DNA of 64,000 nucleotides. It comes from Owenia fusiformis (Eukaryota > Annelida > Polychaeta > Sabellida > Oweniidae). The position numbers were made by a program, and so were the translations under genes. This document shows positions 22,549 through 35,258 of this stretch, in pieces. How positions within the stretch are numbered: the first letter of the stretch is position 1; the number at the start of each line of letters is the position of its first letter. The DNA is taken from NCBI GenBank assembly GCA_903813345.2, contig CAIIXF020000011.1:5854571-5918570 (forward strand). The letters run 5' to 3'. Below the pieces are notes generated by a model. It saw nothing but the letters and a program-made list of their open reading frames with translations, searched no databases and was not told where the DNA came from.

Positions 22549-23165
22549 CCGGATTTTCTCGCATATAAGCCCTGGGCGTATAACTGAAAGAAGGGGTAAT
22601 TTCGTCTGTTATTTTACCTCTTATTTTTCGCCCATGGGCATATAAGTGTACTACTTTCGATTTTTGGCCCAGTGGGCGTAAAGGTGAGAAGAGCTGATGA
22701 ATACAATGGTTTAGTACTGGTAGGTGCTGGTAAGATTTTTGACGGTTGCGAGCCACCGCGGGGTGGGCATCAGCCATCTTCAAAGACTACCGTACCTACT
22801 GTTGTAGTCCTACCGCATGTTTTGTAAGAATTATAAAGGAAATGTCACCTACAACCTTGGACTTAATGTTGAAACAAAGCAACAACAGAACGATCCAACA
22901 CTGCAACTTACGGCACAGCGTTGAACTTAATGTTGAAACAAAGTAACGACAGAACGATCCACCACTGCCACTTACGGCACAGCGTTGAACTTAATGTTGA
23001 AACAAAGTAACGACAGAATGACAGTGACAAAATACTCTTGAATTTATTGAAAAAAAAATCAATAAATAGTCATTTTTTATAGGCCCATGGTTGTATAAGC
23101 GTACTACATTCGATTTTTGGCCCATGGGCCTAAATTTAGGGGGGCGTATATGCGAGAAAATCCGG
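22549..23165. mobile_element. TA-flanked MITE inserted in unit B, 617 bp
   Basis: Begins CCGGATTTTCTCGCATATA and ends TATATGCGAGAAAATCCGG, flanked by TA on both sides. Absent from the corresponding place in unit A. The interior contains three tandem copies of a 63-bp block with GTTGAA-CTTAATGTTGAAACAAAG. Confidence 0.85.
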
Positions 23166-24424
23166 TAATGAATAATCTACATCAGAGTTTACAATAGATA
23201 TACTTTTGATCTGTCAATTTATATATAATCAAGTTTTTAGCAATGCAAAGGAAAGATACAGTTGTTTGAATCATATTATCCATTAATTTTTGACAGAATT
23301 ATCAGTCATACGCCATCTTTTAAATCAAGAGTAAATTAAAACATACTAAATGTGAAAGAGACAATTCACTTCTTTGGATTTCTGAACTTCAAATAATTTT
23401 TTCATGCAAGTTTTTTTCTCACTTCAGTAAGTTTTTTTTTGTACTCATATTTAATTGAGTGTGGGAGTAGCATGTCTCAAGGAATAGTTCATCCTTTTTT
23501 CTTCTAAAATATGTATATTGCCTGTTTATTTTAGCCGAGACAACACAAGTCCCAAGTCTGTATATTTACTCTCATTTCTTCACTTCTAAGAGTCTAGTCA
23601 CCACATATTGCATACATATTCCCAGGAGATATCCTAACATAGAATTTTATTGGTTTTAATTATAGTTTATAAGTTAAAAATAGGGAAGCATTTGATTTTG
23701 ATTGATCTATAACCAAAATTTGCCATTTTGTGCAACATGTGCAACATTTTGACGAAAAGAGGGCCAAAAAATAACCTTGAAGATGCCTGCATTATTTGAG
23801 ATTTTGGCGTATTTCAATGGCCTGAAAAATGGATGGGGTAGGGGAGTGCCATACCTTTTGAGCTTATTCCAGTTACCATTTTAATCAAATGAGTGATGAC
23901 ATATTTGGTATCATCTTAAAGCTTGTAACGTGTGCTTCAATTTGATACCCATATTATGACATCAGATGGTATATTATGGCATCACAATGGTACCAAACAA
24001 CCTTAAATGGAAAAAGAAGCACCAAAATTTCGGCAAAATAATGGTGCGACTCTAACATTCTTTTGACAATTCACTACTTACCACAATAAATGAATGCAAA
24101 TCTTATTGAGGCATACTTCCAATGTATGATCTGATGACTGGCAAAAAGTAACTTGGATGATAGTTATTGTCAATAAGATTACATACACCATATTGTATCT
24201 GTCATTTATAACTTGGATTTTTATTAATTACGTCAAAATGTTGCATTTGTCGCACAAAATGGAAAATTTTGATTATAGACCAATCAAGATCAAATGTTTC
24301 CCTATGTTTAACAAATTAATTAAAATCAAAACCAATGAAATTCTATGTTAGGATTTCTCCAAGGAATAAGCATGCAAAATATGGTGACTTAAAAATGAAG
24401 AAATGAGAGTAAATATACAGACTT

Positions 24425-24520
24425 GGGACTCGGCTACTAGGAACTTTCTACTATATACTGTGTTATATGACCCAAATTAGCCACCTGATGGTGAAACTGG
24501 TAGCTACCTACTGTCACCTC
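24425..24520 (-). repeat. SINE tail fragment (reverse orientation)
   Basis: GGAACTTTCTACTATA, then CACCTGATGGTGAAACTGGTA, then ACCTACT match the complement of the body of the tRNA-derived SINE at 41718-41935. The tRNA-like head is missing. Confidence 0.65.
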
Positions 24521-24527
24521 TGCCTTG

Positions 24528-24680
24528 AGTGGTCATGATTGTTCTTGTGATCATATCCTGCAATTTGATTGGACATCATGAGATCATATACTGATGGGCA
24601 TGGTTTAAATAAGTTATGTTCATGAATACTAAGGAATACCAAAGAATTATGGGAGCTACTCACCTCTTTTGGCCACTGCC
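24528..24680 (+). repeat. Dispersed repeat, copy 1
   Basis: CATGATTGTTC-GTGATCA-ATCCTGCAATTTGATTGGA and later AAGAATT-TGGGAGCTACT recur at 54860-54985. Family not recognised. Confidence 0.55.
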
Positions 24681-25028
24681 TGGTTATTACTTGAACTTCT
24701 ATCATATTATGTTCAAAATGATGACACTCTTTTGGGAGGCCAGGGGAACAGGGCAAATTGCCTGTTTTACCTGCAATCTTACCTCCCAGTTACTTGCTGT
24801 ATCATAACACCATCAGCAACTTGATGGTTTACATACCATATTGATGTTGTTGCCTTGGATACATAAACATCTTCAACTAAGGCCAGCAGGAGATTTGGGA
24901 AATGTTAACCCTTTGATGACCATGATTTACCCTTTTCAAGAAATTGTTTTGGTTGCGCTTCATCTATACTCTTTCACCGAGAAATAATTCTTTAATCTAG
25001 TCTAATCAGATTGGGTGAGGGTCTTCAT

Positions 25029-25170
25029 GCCTGTAGCCAGAAATTTCCTAGGGGGGTCCACTTTGGCAAATTTTGCCAAAAATCACTCAAAAAATAGTCA
25101 GAATGGTGAAAAACTGCATGATTTTGAAAGAAATTTTGAATCTGAACCCCCCTGGCTACAGGCCTGGTCT
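25029..25170. repeat. GTAGCCAG-family short repeat, copy 3 (complete)
   Basis: Starts GCCTGTAGCCAGAAATT and ends CTGGCTACAGGCCTGG: a compact 140-bp element with inverted ends and the GTGAAAAACTGCATGATTTT core. Confidence 0.75.
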
Positions 25171-27074
25171 TGAACACAATGATTGGTAATGCAAATTCCA
25201 TAACTTTAAAATTCAGTGGGACCCAGTGTTAGCACATATGGTGATCTGAATCTCAAGCTCTCTCTTAGAGTATGGATGACCTTCTCAAGTATTAGGTAAA
25301 GTTTAAAGACTGAGGAATTAGAGTGCCAGCAACCAGGGTAAAGAGATAAGAGGCCATAAGGTCAGAATTTAGGATTTTACTTTTGAAGATGAGTATTAAA
25401 GAATTAACTGTGTGTCTCGGGTTCTTCAAATCAAATGTTTTCATATTTCTCACCAGATGTATTTTTGCCTATGTTCTGTTTTTCTTATATAGTATAGTAT
25501 GCTACACATGTGTTGGTGTTATATTGGTGTGATGCTTATTTTCTTATATAGTATAGTATGTTTGTGTTTGTGCTATATTGGTGTGATGTATTCGGAAGCA
25601 TGTAGGAATACATGATTGGAAATTGGATTCTGAGATAAACAGACTGTCTATCTCTAACTTTTACCCTTTGGTAGATCTTCACCTCACAATGGTAAAGTAG
25701 AAAAATCTGTAAAACCGATTTCAAATAAGTTACCCTTTGCATTCGTTCGAATTCACTTCTTATTAGAGAGCTACGTCTTAACTCTTTCAATTTACAATAA
25801 ATCTCTGATCTCACTGAGCCAATCAGGGTTCGTCGTCGAAATACAGACGACTTTCAAAATAATGGTCATTTCCTCTGACATCACCGCATAGGTCATGGGT
25901 GCTTATTTAGCATGTGTTCCTTCCACTTCGCTGATTGGTTGGGAAAGGGTCAGCGTGGTAGATTTGGAATGATTTATTACCCGGGCTGTCACAGGCACCA
26001 ATCTTCAGGGCTGCTAAACTGTAATATAGTCTATACTAGGCAGAGGGTAGTTTATAACTAGACTATGTGCGCAAGGTTCAAATAAGTGGATGTTTCTCTT
26101 CATCTGGAGTCAGTATTGAGTCCTGCAAGTTTTTCATCATCTAACGTAATTGAGAATGTTTTCAAATAACATTAAGGCATTTACTAATATATTAAATAGA
26201 AATGTCACCATCACAAGTGGTGTCTTATTGTTATACTGTAGTCGCCAACTTTTTGATCAATGGTGTTTGGTGTTCGGTGATCCAGGTTTGGTGTTTGGCA
26301 GTCAGCATCTGTAACAAATGGCAAAAAATGCTATTTTGCAAGTTATAGCCCCTTGTCTCATGTTATAATTTGTTCAAAAGGTAGAATTCCTATATATGAT
26401 CTATATATAAACAGCTTGGGATATTTAGGCCTCCTTTGGAAGAATTCTAGTTATTTTCTTTGATGTAAGAATCCTCCAGATAGGGTTGGAAGTAATTAGT
26501 GAAGATGAAGATAAGCCACCTAGCAAATCTTATGTAAACTTACTTACCAGCCCTTACAAAAATCTAATTATTACATTTTGATTTTGAATTCAATGTTGTT
26601 TTTTACTAGAAAGGTGAGTTAGTTTTTAAGTAAATTTTTATTGACTAGGTTACTTAGCACTCAAATAATAATTTGTAATTATACTGAGAAAATCGTATTT
26701 TAAAAAAAAATTTGGGGGAGGGGTTGATATTATTTTGATTGGTCAGCTGATCTTGTCAATCAACTTACAAATGAGTTTAATGAGTTTATTTTTATAAAAG
26801 GTTGTTTAACTAGATGATTATCTATGAAATCATTATGATATAATAGCATGTCCTGTTCTTACAACATCATTTGTTACAATTAACCCCCCCCCCAGTAATT
26901 CAAGCAACTGTATTCAAGTTCTATAATGTTTGTGTTACCCTGTGCCTAACAGGTAGAAATGAAGTTCTTCCATCGAGTTCTTCCCTAGAACCTCTTAACT
27001 TGCAAATACATCCACATTTATCTCATTGTCAGGTACACCCATACATATTGCACCAATGCATATTATACCTGTAT

Positions 27075-27235
27075 CAGGCCCGTAGCCTGGGCCTAGCCAA
27101 AAATTATTGCAAAATCATGCAGTTTTTCACCATTCTGAACACTTTTTTGATTTATGATTTCGGACCAAAATTGTTCAAAGTGAACCACCCCCAGATTTTT
27201 TGGGCAAAAGCTGGTACCCACTTGATAACCCATAT
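27075..27235. repeat. GTAGCCAG-family short repeat, copy 4 (partial)
   Basis: Starts CAGGCCCGTAGCCTGGGCC and has AATCATGCAGTTTTTCACCA. The right end has diverged. Confidence 0.6.
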
Positions 27236-28216
27236 TAGACCTTTTCAAGAAATAAATTTTGAAAATCATTCAAAATAATGATGCATTAACCAGTTTAGAC
27301 ATTTTTAGTCTGAAAAATGAAAATTTCATCCAGGAGAGAGAGTACTATCTATAGAACTGATATTATCTTCGTGCTTTGTGAAATGCCAACACTGATAAGC
27401 ACCTGAAACCATCTGTATATTGTAGCTCTGGGTCGCAGTAACCACTAAAACAATTACTATTCTAATAGAAATAAGATTTTTCAATATAACATGAAATTGT
27501 TTTTTATGTCTTGATTTTTTATTGTTCTATTTTTATTTATGACTCTGCTATTTCTGTAATAAATTTCTTGGGTAACTTGTAATTAATATCTTATTCAGAT
27601 TAATCTACAGATTACATATTTTTTATTTGTTTATTCTGTCATGGCTGTTTAGATTGCACATTCAATCTATTACTTATGTCATTTTTGCAATATATTATGT
27701 AATAGAATTCAGATAAGTTATTTGGTAGTTTAGTTGAGAGGCTACCCTGTGTGAGAGCTTGACTTAATATTTCACTCTTTAAACCAGAGATGATTCAGAG
27801 ATCTACCAAAGCCAGCCAGAATATGTTGTCAGAAAATTTGTGATGTTATATTTTCTATTGAGAATTTTTGTCAGAAAAATTGGTTGAGGGTAGATTAATA
27901 AGGTACCTTTTACCAGAATGTTATAGCAACATTTTTCACCTTTTATTTTGCGGATTAACTTTTTGAGTTATAGAGTCAATCAGAGCTTATCATCCTTTAA
28001 ATAAGGTGCCAAAATGTTTAAATAAAAACTAGTAAGAGGTCTGTGTCTCTGCATTGTTCTTTGTTCTTTGATAGGTTGATCAACTAACTAGCAAATAATA
28101 ACTCTTAGTCAGAGGGCAATGTACTGAGTAGCTGCTGTGATCAGGGTAGTATCCAACTGCATGTTAACAAATTCAAGGTTTAAAAAATTGTAATGTCATT
28201 TATTCTTATGTTTTAG

Positions 28217-28330
28217 GTGACAATCTACACTGTCCACCACTAGGGAGACCGTACAAATGTAAAGTATTAGCCTACTACCCAGAACAAGTACCATGAATCC
28301 CCTTAATAATGTGACTTTTTTATGTTATAG
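28217..28330 (+). pseudogene. Duplicated DENND5 exon 2, first copy (dead)
   Basis: A 114-bp unit starting right after a TTTTAG acceptor with GTGACAATCTACACTG. It matches true exon 2, except that one G is missing at ACCATG-AAT, creating an in-frame TGA at 28294-28296, and H-Y is changed to Y-Y. The end of the exon and its donor are absent, replaced by CCCTTAATAATGTGAC. Confidence 0.85.
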
Positions 28331-28444
28331 GTGACAATCTACACTGTCCACCACTAGGGAGACCGTACAAATGTAAAGTATTAGCCCACTACCCAGAACA
28401 AGTACCATGGAATCCCCTTAATAATGTGACGTTTTATGTTTTAG
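28331..28444 (+). pseudogene. Duplicated DENND5 exon 2, second copy (open, no donor)
   Basis: Second 114-bp unit after a GTTATAG acceptor. It encodes the same [16 protein letters not shown]...Q-V-P-W-N-P block, then L-N-N-V-T-F-Y-V-L, and stays in frame into the third copy because 114 is divisible by 3. There is no donor of its own. If its acceptor were used, 38 residues would be added in frame. Confidence 0.75.
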
Positions 28445-28554
28445 GTGACAATCTACACTGTCCACCACTAGGGAGACCATACAAATGTAAAGTATTAGCC
28501 CACTACCCAGAACAAGTACCATGGAATCCCTTCGACCAAGCAGCTGTGGGAATG
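28445..28554 (+). CDS. DENND5: DENND5-type Rab GEF, coding exon 2
   Basis: Follows a TTTTAG acceptor in phase 1 and ends ATG before donor GTATGT, phase 0. It encodes [24 protein letters not shown], then [11 protein letters not shown]. This is the DENND5 block K-x-K-V-L-A-x-Y-P-E-x-V-x-W-N-P-F-D-Q-x-A-V-G-M of the upstream DENN region. Of three tandem copies, this is the only one with the full C-terminal block and a donor, and it joins both neighbouring exons in frame. Confidence 0.93.
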
Positions 28555-29160
28555 GTATGTACACGTTTTTGTTATGTTACTACTTGTGACGTATTGTTAC
28601 AGTTTCCATTTTTTGTGACAGGTATTCATTGTCAGTTTTGGCATTATCATATCAGGTACCAGTGTCTGTAACAAATTGTCACAGTTTGGTAACTACAACC
28701 AGATGTGACATTTTGTCATATTAACACCTTGTTTAGGTATTGTTCTCTCGAGGATTTCTCTAAACTCATGGGTTCAAAAATCTTATTTCCAAATCTCAAA
28801 ATTTGCAAGTATCAGCCAACTACCAAGATTGAGCACCATAGAACACCTTGGACCCATTCTGACACATTGCCATTTTCTGTTTAATCCCTCGTGCAATTTT
28901 TCTAGAAAGTATCTAGGAACTGAAAGACGGCACAAATAATAATGCCTGTAGTCAGCTATATAAATGGTTATGTGCACGTTTCTCTTTGGTTAAGATTTTA
29001 TCTCAACTTGTTGCAAAGTTGTTATTTATGTATTCTGACAAGGAATATTGTCTTACGATAGTCAGATTTTTTGACATTTTTCATGGTGTGATTTTCAAGT
29101 TTTGAGTGATAATGAGTACACTTATCCAATTTTTCATCTACCACAGTCCCTTTATATCTA

Positions 29161-29429
29161 GGGCTAAGGGGTGTAACGTCGACACCATTTTGGGGTAACT
29201 TCGACATGTGGGGTAATTTCAACACCTTGTTGTTTATTTGCTCTAATTTCCGATCTAGGGGGAAGCCATGTTTTTTTCTCGCATGGATCGAGATCTCGTG
29301 AGATTTTAATTTTTCCAGAAATCAAACATGGCAGAAAATGGAAATTCTACTTCTAATAAGTAAGTGTCTTAGTTACCCAGTCTCTTATGTCGACATTACC
29401 CCACAGGTCGACGTTACACCCCTTTGCCC
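29161..29429. mobile_element. TA-flanked MITE, 269 bp
   Basis: Begins GGGCTAAGGGGTGTAACGTC and ends GACGTTACACCCCTTTGCCC, flanked by TA on both sides. GTCGACA words recur inside. No coding capacity. Confidence 0.8.
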
Positions 29430-29431
29430 TA

Positions 29432-29570
29432 AAAGCTGGCAGCTTTTCCCAAGGGGCAGGGTCACGTAGAAAAATACCAAGGAGTTCACAAAAATCACTT
29501 GAAACGTGCTTAGAATGGTGAAAAACTGCATGATTTTGGAATAATTTTTGGCTGGGGGGAAGGGGTACAC
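29432..29570. repeat. GTAGCCAG-family fragment, copy 5
   Basis: GTGCTTAGAATGGTGAAAAACTGCATGATTTTGG is the family core (broken here into words under 20: GAATGGTG, AAAAACTGCATG). It abuts the MITE at 29161-29429, which may have inserted next to or into it. Confidence 0.55.
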
Positions 29571-30027
29571 TCATAACCCCTTCCCCCCTCCCTTTCCCTC
29601 TCACAGGGCTGCTGGTTAAAGCATGAAAATTGATTTCATTCATGGTTTCATTTTTAACTTATTGATAACTCATTTGGAATACCATATTTGCTCGGAATAT
29701 TCAATTATCCAATTGATTTATAATTGAAGGTATTCTTGCAGATGAAATACATTTATGTGTTAAGTACGTTTATGGTCATCAAATGTCAGTGACGTGAATT
29801 TGTTTAATGAACGATTTGATAAATAGAGAAGTAAGACATCTTCATCCTGCTTTAATCCGCTTCGTCTGATACAGGAAATTTTTCTTTGGCCAGCTATCTA
29901 TCAAAACAATAGACATAAAAGCAGAGAACAGCAATGTTACCTGTTTATATAGTTGCATTCTATTGTTATATTTTTGATATATTGTAGAAAGTTCAATTTT
30001 AATGTTTATATAGTTGCATTCTATTGT

Positions 30028-30528
30028 CACGCGGTAGTATCTCTTCGGGACGTATCGAAACCACTCCGTCCCGAAAAACCGTTAATTTGAATTTAAAACC
30101 TACCCCAGTGTTTGAAAATCAAGGATTGTGAGTCTCACACTTCACCGTTTTTCTTCAAACTTGTTCTGTACAAAGCTTCACAGAAATACCTTTCAGTCGA
30201 TACATTGTTTTCGTGTACAAAGTACCTCGTTTTAGCGGCGTTTTGGTCCCCAGCTGCGAGATAAAGCAAATTTTCATAACTTTCAACTTTAAGTCAAGTT
30301 ATTTCGCCAGTCTTTTACCCCTTCTCGCTCATAATTTCAGAATGGACTCCCATTACAACCTTCCATCGCTACGTTTTGATTTTTGGGCATCAAACGCAGC
30401 AGTTTCTAAATCATCCACACATCTCGTAAAATTTGACTAATACGTCCCGTCACCTTCAACTACGCCCCGCCGAGTCTATGACTACAAACGTGGAGTTGTA
30501 TTCTAAAACATTTTGTTCATCGTTGTGT
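30028..30528 (+). repeat. Left terminal inverted repeat
   Basis: Matches the complement of 40521-41021 without gaps over about 501 bp. The outer 200 bp has two or three differences; mismatches increase inward. It contains an open frame (30213-30440) that is also open in the right repeat, but differences between the two are mostly amino-acid changing. Confidence 0.92.
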
Positions 30529-30804
30529 AATTTTACATATTTGATTTGATTTGAAAACTATATTTATTCTGGGTAGCTCTATCAGTACAAAAACTGGTCT
30601 TCCTAGAGGCCCAGTAATAATTTACAATTATTTACAATGTGTACAATAAATATAGAAACATACAAATAGATATATAGGACATATAGAACAATTTGATATA
30701 TATGCATCTTCAAAGTATGCATTTACATGAAACATAGAGAACAACTTATAAGAGAATAACATAAATATAAGGAACAATGTCTTTAAAATGCATTTACATG
30801 ATTT

Positions 30805-31140
30805 TCATTTTCTGATCTGATACACTTGTTTATATGCTTTCTTAAAAGAGTTTACAGAATCAGACTCTTTGACGGTCTTATCAAGCTTGTTCCAAAGATG
30901 TGAACCACTGTATGATATGCTTTTCTTAAATATTTCAAGTTTTGGTTTTGGTACATAAAGTGAATTTTCCACAACTGCTCTAGTGGCATAATTATGGACA
31001 GACTTTGTCTCTTTGAAACAGTTTTGAATATATGGGGGAGAGATGCATGAAATAGCCTGGTACATTAAAATTGATTTCCTATATCTAATCATTTCCTGAA
31101 TTGGAGTCCAATTTAGGGACTGAAATAAAGTGACACTTGA
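30805..31140 (-). pseudogene. Non-LTR retrotransposon reverse transcriptase, C-terminal half
   Basis: The minus-strand frame reads S-V-T-L-F-Q-S-L-N-W-T-P-I-Q-E-M-I-R-Y-R-K-S-I-L, then P-P-Y-I, then H-N-Y-A-T-R, then L-Y-V-P-K-P-K-L-E-I-F-K-K-S-I-S-Y-S-G, then L-W-N-K-L. This is the conserved region after the RT domain of jockey/CR1-like elements (LNWxPxxxRixxxK...TR...lyvPxpkleifkkSisYsG...LWN.LP). The open frame ends at a stop about 400 bp in. A TCAAA-type tail lies near 30540. The upstream half of the same protein is at 38744-39000, separated by the 31141-38743 insertion. Confidence 0.85.
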
Positions 31141-31585
31141 CAGGCAGTGAGCCACTGGGTGAAAAAGACCAATATTTGTTTTCTGCGCAGGTTTTCTGCG
31201 CATCTTCTTTCGGCTGAAACATTTAGGCTATTTTCATCCCGAAATACTCTCCAACTATCAAAGTACTCGTAACCTACGTCTGGCGAACTTATTGAAGAAC
31301 ATTTTAAGACCGAATTCGTGGAAATTGATCAATTATATCGAGTATAACTTGCCGATTGAATTTTTTTTCGAAAAATTGATCTTCCCTTTTTCGTAGATTT
31401 TGACTAAACGCCGACTCTGCCCCGATTTTATTTTTTAACTAAACGATTGCCATTAATGTCATGTTTCCAAATAACGTAAAACCACAAGTGAGCCTTGAGT
31501 GGCCCGATGAAGATACACTTTTTCTTTTTCAGTTTTGTAGATTTATCGAAAAAAACAAGATGGCGGCCGAAATAATTTTTCGAAA

Positions 31586-31911
31586 AGTCCAATTCCAAGG
31601 AGGATTGGCTCCCAGAGTGCACCACCGATATTCTGTCCCATATATGGGTATGTCGTAATACAAAATTCGAATTCAAACAGCCGCCATTTTGTTCACTTCA
31701 ATATTTAAATCGTGAATTTTGGTCTTATTTCCAAACGAAAAATTCCAAAACTCACAAGAAATGATCGAGATATTGGTTCGAATCTTTTGAACTGTTTATT
31801 TTGAATTTATAGTCGGTTTTAATTTCAGAAAATAACGACATTTCGACGTTTTCATTGTTGGAAAATATCGAGTTTCGATCCTGGGAGCCAATCCTCCTTG
31901 GTCCAATTCAG
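31586..31911. repeat. Inverted-repeat unit near the left end of the nested element
   Basis: CAAGGAGGATTGGCTCCCAG at 31596-31615 is inverted at 31881-31901 (CTGGGAGCCAATCCTCCTTG), about 265 bp apart. It could be a small foldback element or a subterminal structure of the host element. Confidence 0.6.
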
Positions 31912-32169
31912 AATATATTTTCTTTGATACTAACATAAACAGAGTCGTATTCAATTTTTCGAGGTTATAATTACTAAATATAATGTTTATAACTTCTATT
32001 CCAGCACCAGACGAATGCCTAGGTTCGTGAATCGTGTAAAAATCGTCCATGATTGATTATTTCAATTTTTCAAGAATTTTTTTAGAATGTTTTTGTCATT
32101 ATCCGCTTCGTACATGTCATACCATCAAAATACTATTGTCAAATGATATATTGTTATTCTTCAATTAGT

Positions 32170-34239
32170 GTTTTGAAAACGGTTATCGTACACTATAAAA
32201 AAGTTCTATATGTAGAGTTTTCAGGTGAACCATGGGTTCCAGATGGTGGTAGTCCATGGGTGAACAGAAAGTAGAAAAGTCAAAACTGACTGGGAGTCAT
32301 GTACACCACAGAGTGGGTAAAGGCTAGAGACCAAGAACTGAACCAAATAATAACGACAAAACAATCGATTTGGACACCAAGGGCTACTCTTTCCATCAAA
32401 AAGTTCATGTTTTCTTGACATAGACATGTAGCACTGGGGCTAGTGCAGTAGTGTGAAGACTAAACTAGCATTTCATATTATCAGCATATTGTGCACTAAG
32501 AAAGCAAGGGGATTCAAATTCAAAAATATTTCTCTATCTATGTATGCGTACAATACTGAAATGCTATCCTACATGGATATTATAACAGAATAAAGTATTT
32601 GCTTAGTTCATATACAAAGTTATATATATTTATCAAAAGATCATGATTTCCATGTCTTTGCTAAGCTTTATTTCATGGAATGTTATCATTATATATTGTG
32701 ATATACTGCAGTGAAACTGGTAAAAAGTTACATATTTCAGTATTTGTAAAATCTTTGTGAATACTGAATAGTATACAGATTCATATATCATTAATGCAAA
32801 ATAAAAAAGCAGTTGATTCTTTTGGGCTCAAATGTACACACAAAACATAGCACCTTTCATACAAATGTTCATGAGCTATTTGAAACCTGTATAAAGCAAA
32901 AAATAAAACAATACTACATTTGCAATACAAAAAACTTCCTAAATGCCAATTAGCATGTTCCCATACCAAATAATTTTTACAAAGTACTTGTTAAGTGTAT
33001 TTTCACCCAAAAGAAATACCAAAATGTTCAAATATAGGTCAAATGTCATCATTTGAAGCAAAATATAGAAAATGCTAGAACTTGGGTAAAATGTACTATA
33101 GTAGCCAATGGCACACTTATGTGAATAACAGTACAAAGCAATAATGAATTGCCTCAAATACCATGATTGTTTAGAGAATTGCACTTTACTTCAGTATTCG
33201 TTACACACATGAACATCTTTCTTTATATTTACTTGCATAACATGGCTTTACTTGTAAATACCCATATATCTGTAAGCCATAGATATACCATTGCATAAAT
33301 TTACATATATTTGTACCTAATGCTTCATGTTATACTAATATGTTATTCAAAATTTTTGTATTGACTTCTGACTATTTCTAACTACTGAAACTTATTTTCT
33401 CGCTTACATATTTTCATTGATTTAATACACGTTATATAACACAGGGCTTAATAATAATAACCGCCTGTAAAAAAGGAGTAAATGTTCATATATATCATCT
33501 GAGCAAGATCATCTGTCATATAAATTTAGCAGAATATGCATGTATTGCATTCAGGTATATATTTTTGTAATTGCACAGATTTGAATATAATGTTATTTTA
33601 CTTAAAGTTTGAGAGTGATATCTTTATATACTAGATTTATATGTACATATACATTGTTTATATTGCAAAACCTTTTAATACCTGGGGAACCTTTAACATT
33701 ATTTACCTGTATAACAGTTTGACACAGTTTGGACAGTTTACACATTCTTCAAATAACAGTTACTGTAGTGTTTACAAATAAACATGAATTCTTGTCTTGA
33801 TTAGAGCTGTTTTAAGTATGACATTTCCTGTTTTACAAAATTATATGTTGCACTTGCAAATATAAGTTTACTGTAAAATACAAATGCATTATATATTCTC
33901 ATGGTGCATTAAATCTGCAATTTCATGACTGTTACAGACAGCTAGACAGCAAACCTAGTAGCAAAAAAAATTAGGACAGCTTACACTAGACTAGACTGCA
34001 GTACAATATGTTCTACTTTACTTGTACACATATGTGCAAACATGGCAAGGTTTTTTCACTTGAAAATCATGGACAAAAATGATTCCAATTTATAAAATAA
34101 AAAAGCAGCCCATGACTAGTTTGGCTGATTCTGAGTCCTGACTCTCTAATTAATTGACAGATGCCTTATATATGCCTGATATACCTACATGTGTATCAAA
34201 TAACAAAGAAAATATCAGAATAAACACTCTTAGTCATAT
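32170..34239. other. AT-rich stretch, no gene seen
   Basis: About 2 kb of very AT-rich sequence, with many TATATGTACATATA-like words. Only short chance frames. Confidence 0.6.
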
Positions 34240-35002
34240 CAACATAAATTTGTTTATTTGGTCAAACATATTCAAATGAGATTCATCATTTTCAAAAAAT
34301 TAGTAAAATAAAATCTTAACTTCTTACTTAACATAACTTTCTTATAACTTTGTATTTATGCAATGGGATATCAAACACGTAAAATATGATCTAGGCTAAT
34401 TAGTAATTACCCACAATTACACAGTCCAGTGTTGAGTTGTAGTGAAGCACATGACTGCTGTGGGTTGTTTCATTGTCCAGCATTCAGGCATTACAACAAC
34501 TGAAAGAAAAAAGTTTTTAAATAATAATGCAATATACATGACAATAATGTGTTAATTGTATGTATTGTTATTACTAGTTATTACGGGCATTAACAAGCCA
34601 CGGGCTATTCTTTTTTGAAAACTATAATAAAACAACTTGTAAAAGTTGAATTAAATTGGCAGATATAAGTCATACATTAGAAAATTACCAACCAAAATTA
34701 CCAGTTTAAGCATTGGTGTGACCACTGATGAGTTTCAAAGGCACAAATCATAAAGACAATACAATATTTATTATTTTCTAATAAGTATTATGTTGATCGG
34801 AAATTTTTTGCTAGATCCCACATTAAGCGGCCATTTTGAATTTTACGAGGCCTGAGACAGAAAAATTATTAATTTTTGCAATATACTTTAGATTTTTTCT
34901 AATTTGAGTATAATAAAGCTATACTTCAGAAAGATCTCAAAATTGACAAAAATTCCTGTTTTCTGACCCCCATACACAAAATTAAAATTCATACACTTTA
35001 AT

Positions 35003-35258
35003 ACAGTAGAACCTTTACTAGTAAACATGTCCTATTGAATCCCTACCAACAGTTAACCTTTCTAGTTAGCAAGCGAACACTTCTCTGTCAAATCCATTCC
35101 ATCAGTTAACATTTATATTTGGCAAAAGCTTTTTCTCCCATTGAGTCCCATATTAAAACTTATTAATTTTAATACAGTAAAACCTGCGCTAATGAACAGC
35201 TCTCTATTGAACCCCCGTAGACAGTTAACAAATATTCATTGTGCACAGGTTTTACTAT
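35003..35258. repeat. CAGTAAAACCTG-family fragments
   Basis: ACAGTAGAACCTTTACTAGTAA at 35003 and ACAGTAAAACCTGCGCTAAT at 35174, closed by GCACAGGTTTTACTATA at 35242-35258. Two diverged or nested copies sharing the ends of the 12214 element. Confidence 0.65.

Larger units (their letters stand above)
19304..23471. repeat. Tandem segmental duplication, unit B
   Basis: Second copy of the 15137-19303 unit. It differs by lacking the TTAA insertion, by carrying a 617-bp MITE at 22549-23165 and a palindromic insert at 21757-21908, and by a duplicated AAGTTTAATTAACAGCATTG block of about 41 bp near 20668-20745. Confidence 0.9.
3125..28216 (+). other. DENND5 intron 1 (host of the calcium-binding protein genes)
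   Basis: A 25-kb phase-1 intron. It contains the tandem calcium-binding protein units on the opposite strand and the repeats listed separately. I see no gene in 3125-5738, 6212-7300, 13331-14990 or 26000-28200; these are AT-rich intron sequence with degraded repeat fragments and occasional poly-C tracts (7230, 7791). Confidence 0.7.

Noticed and set aside
30213-30440. 75-codon frame, also open in the right TIR (40836-40543)
   Set aside because: Both copies are the same inverted repeat. Differences mostly change amino acids (F/C, S/C, F/L, L/I, V/F), so shared openness reflects recent common origin, not a conserved protein.
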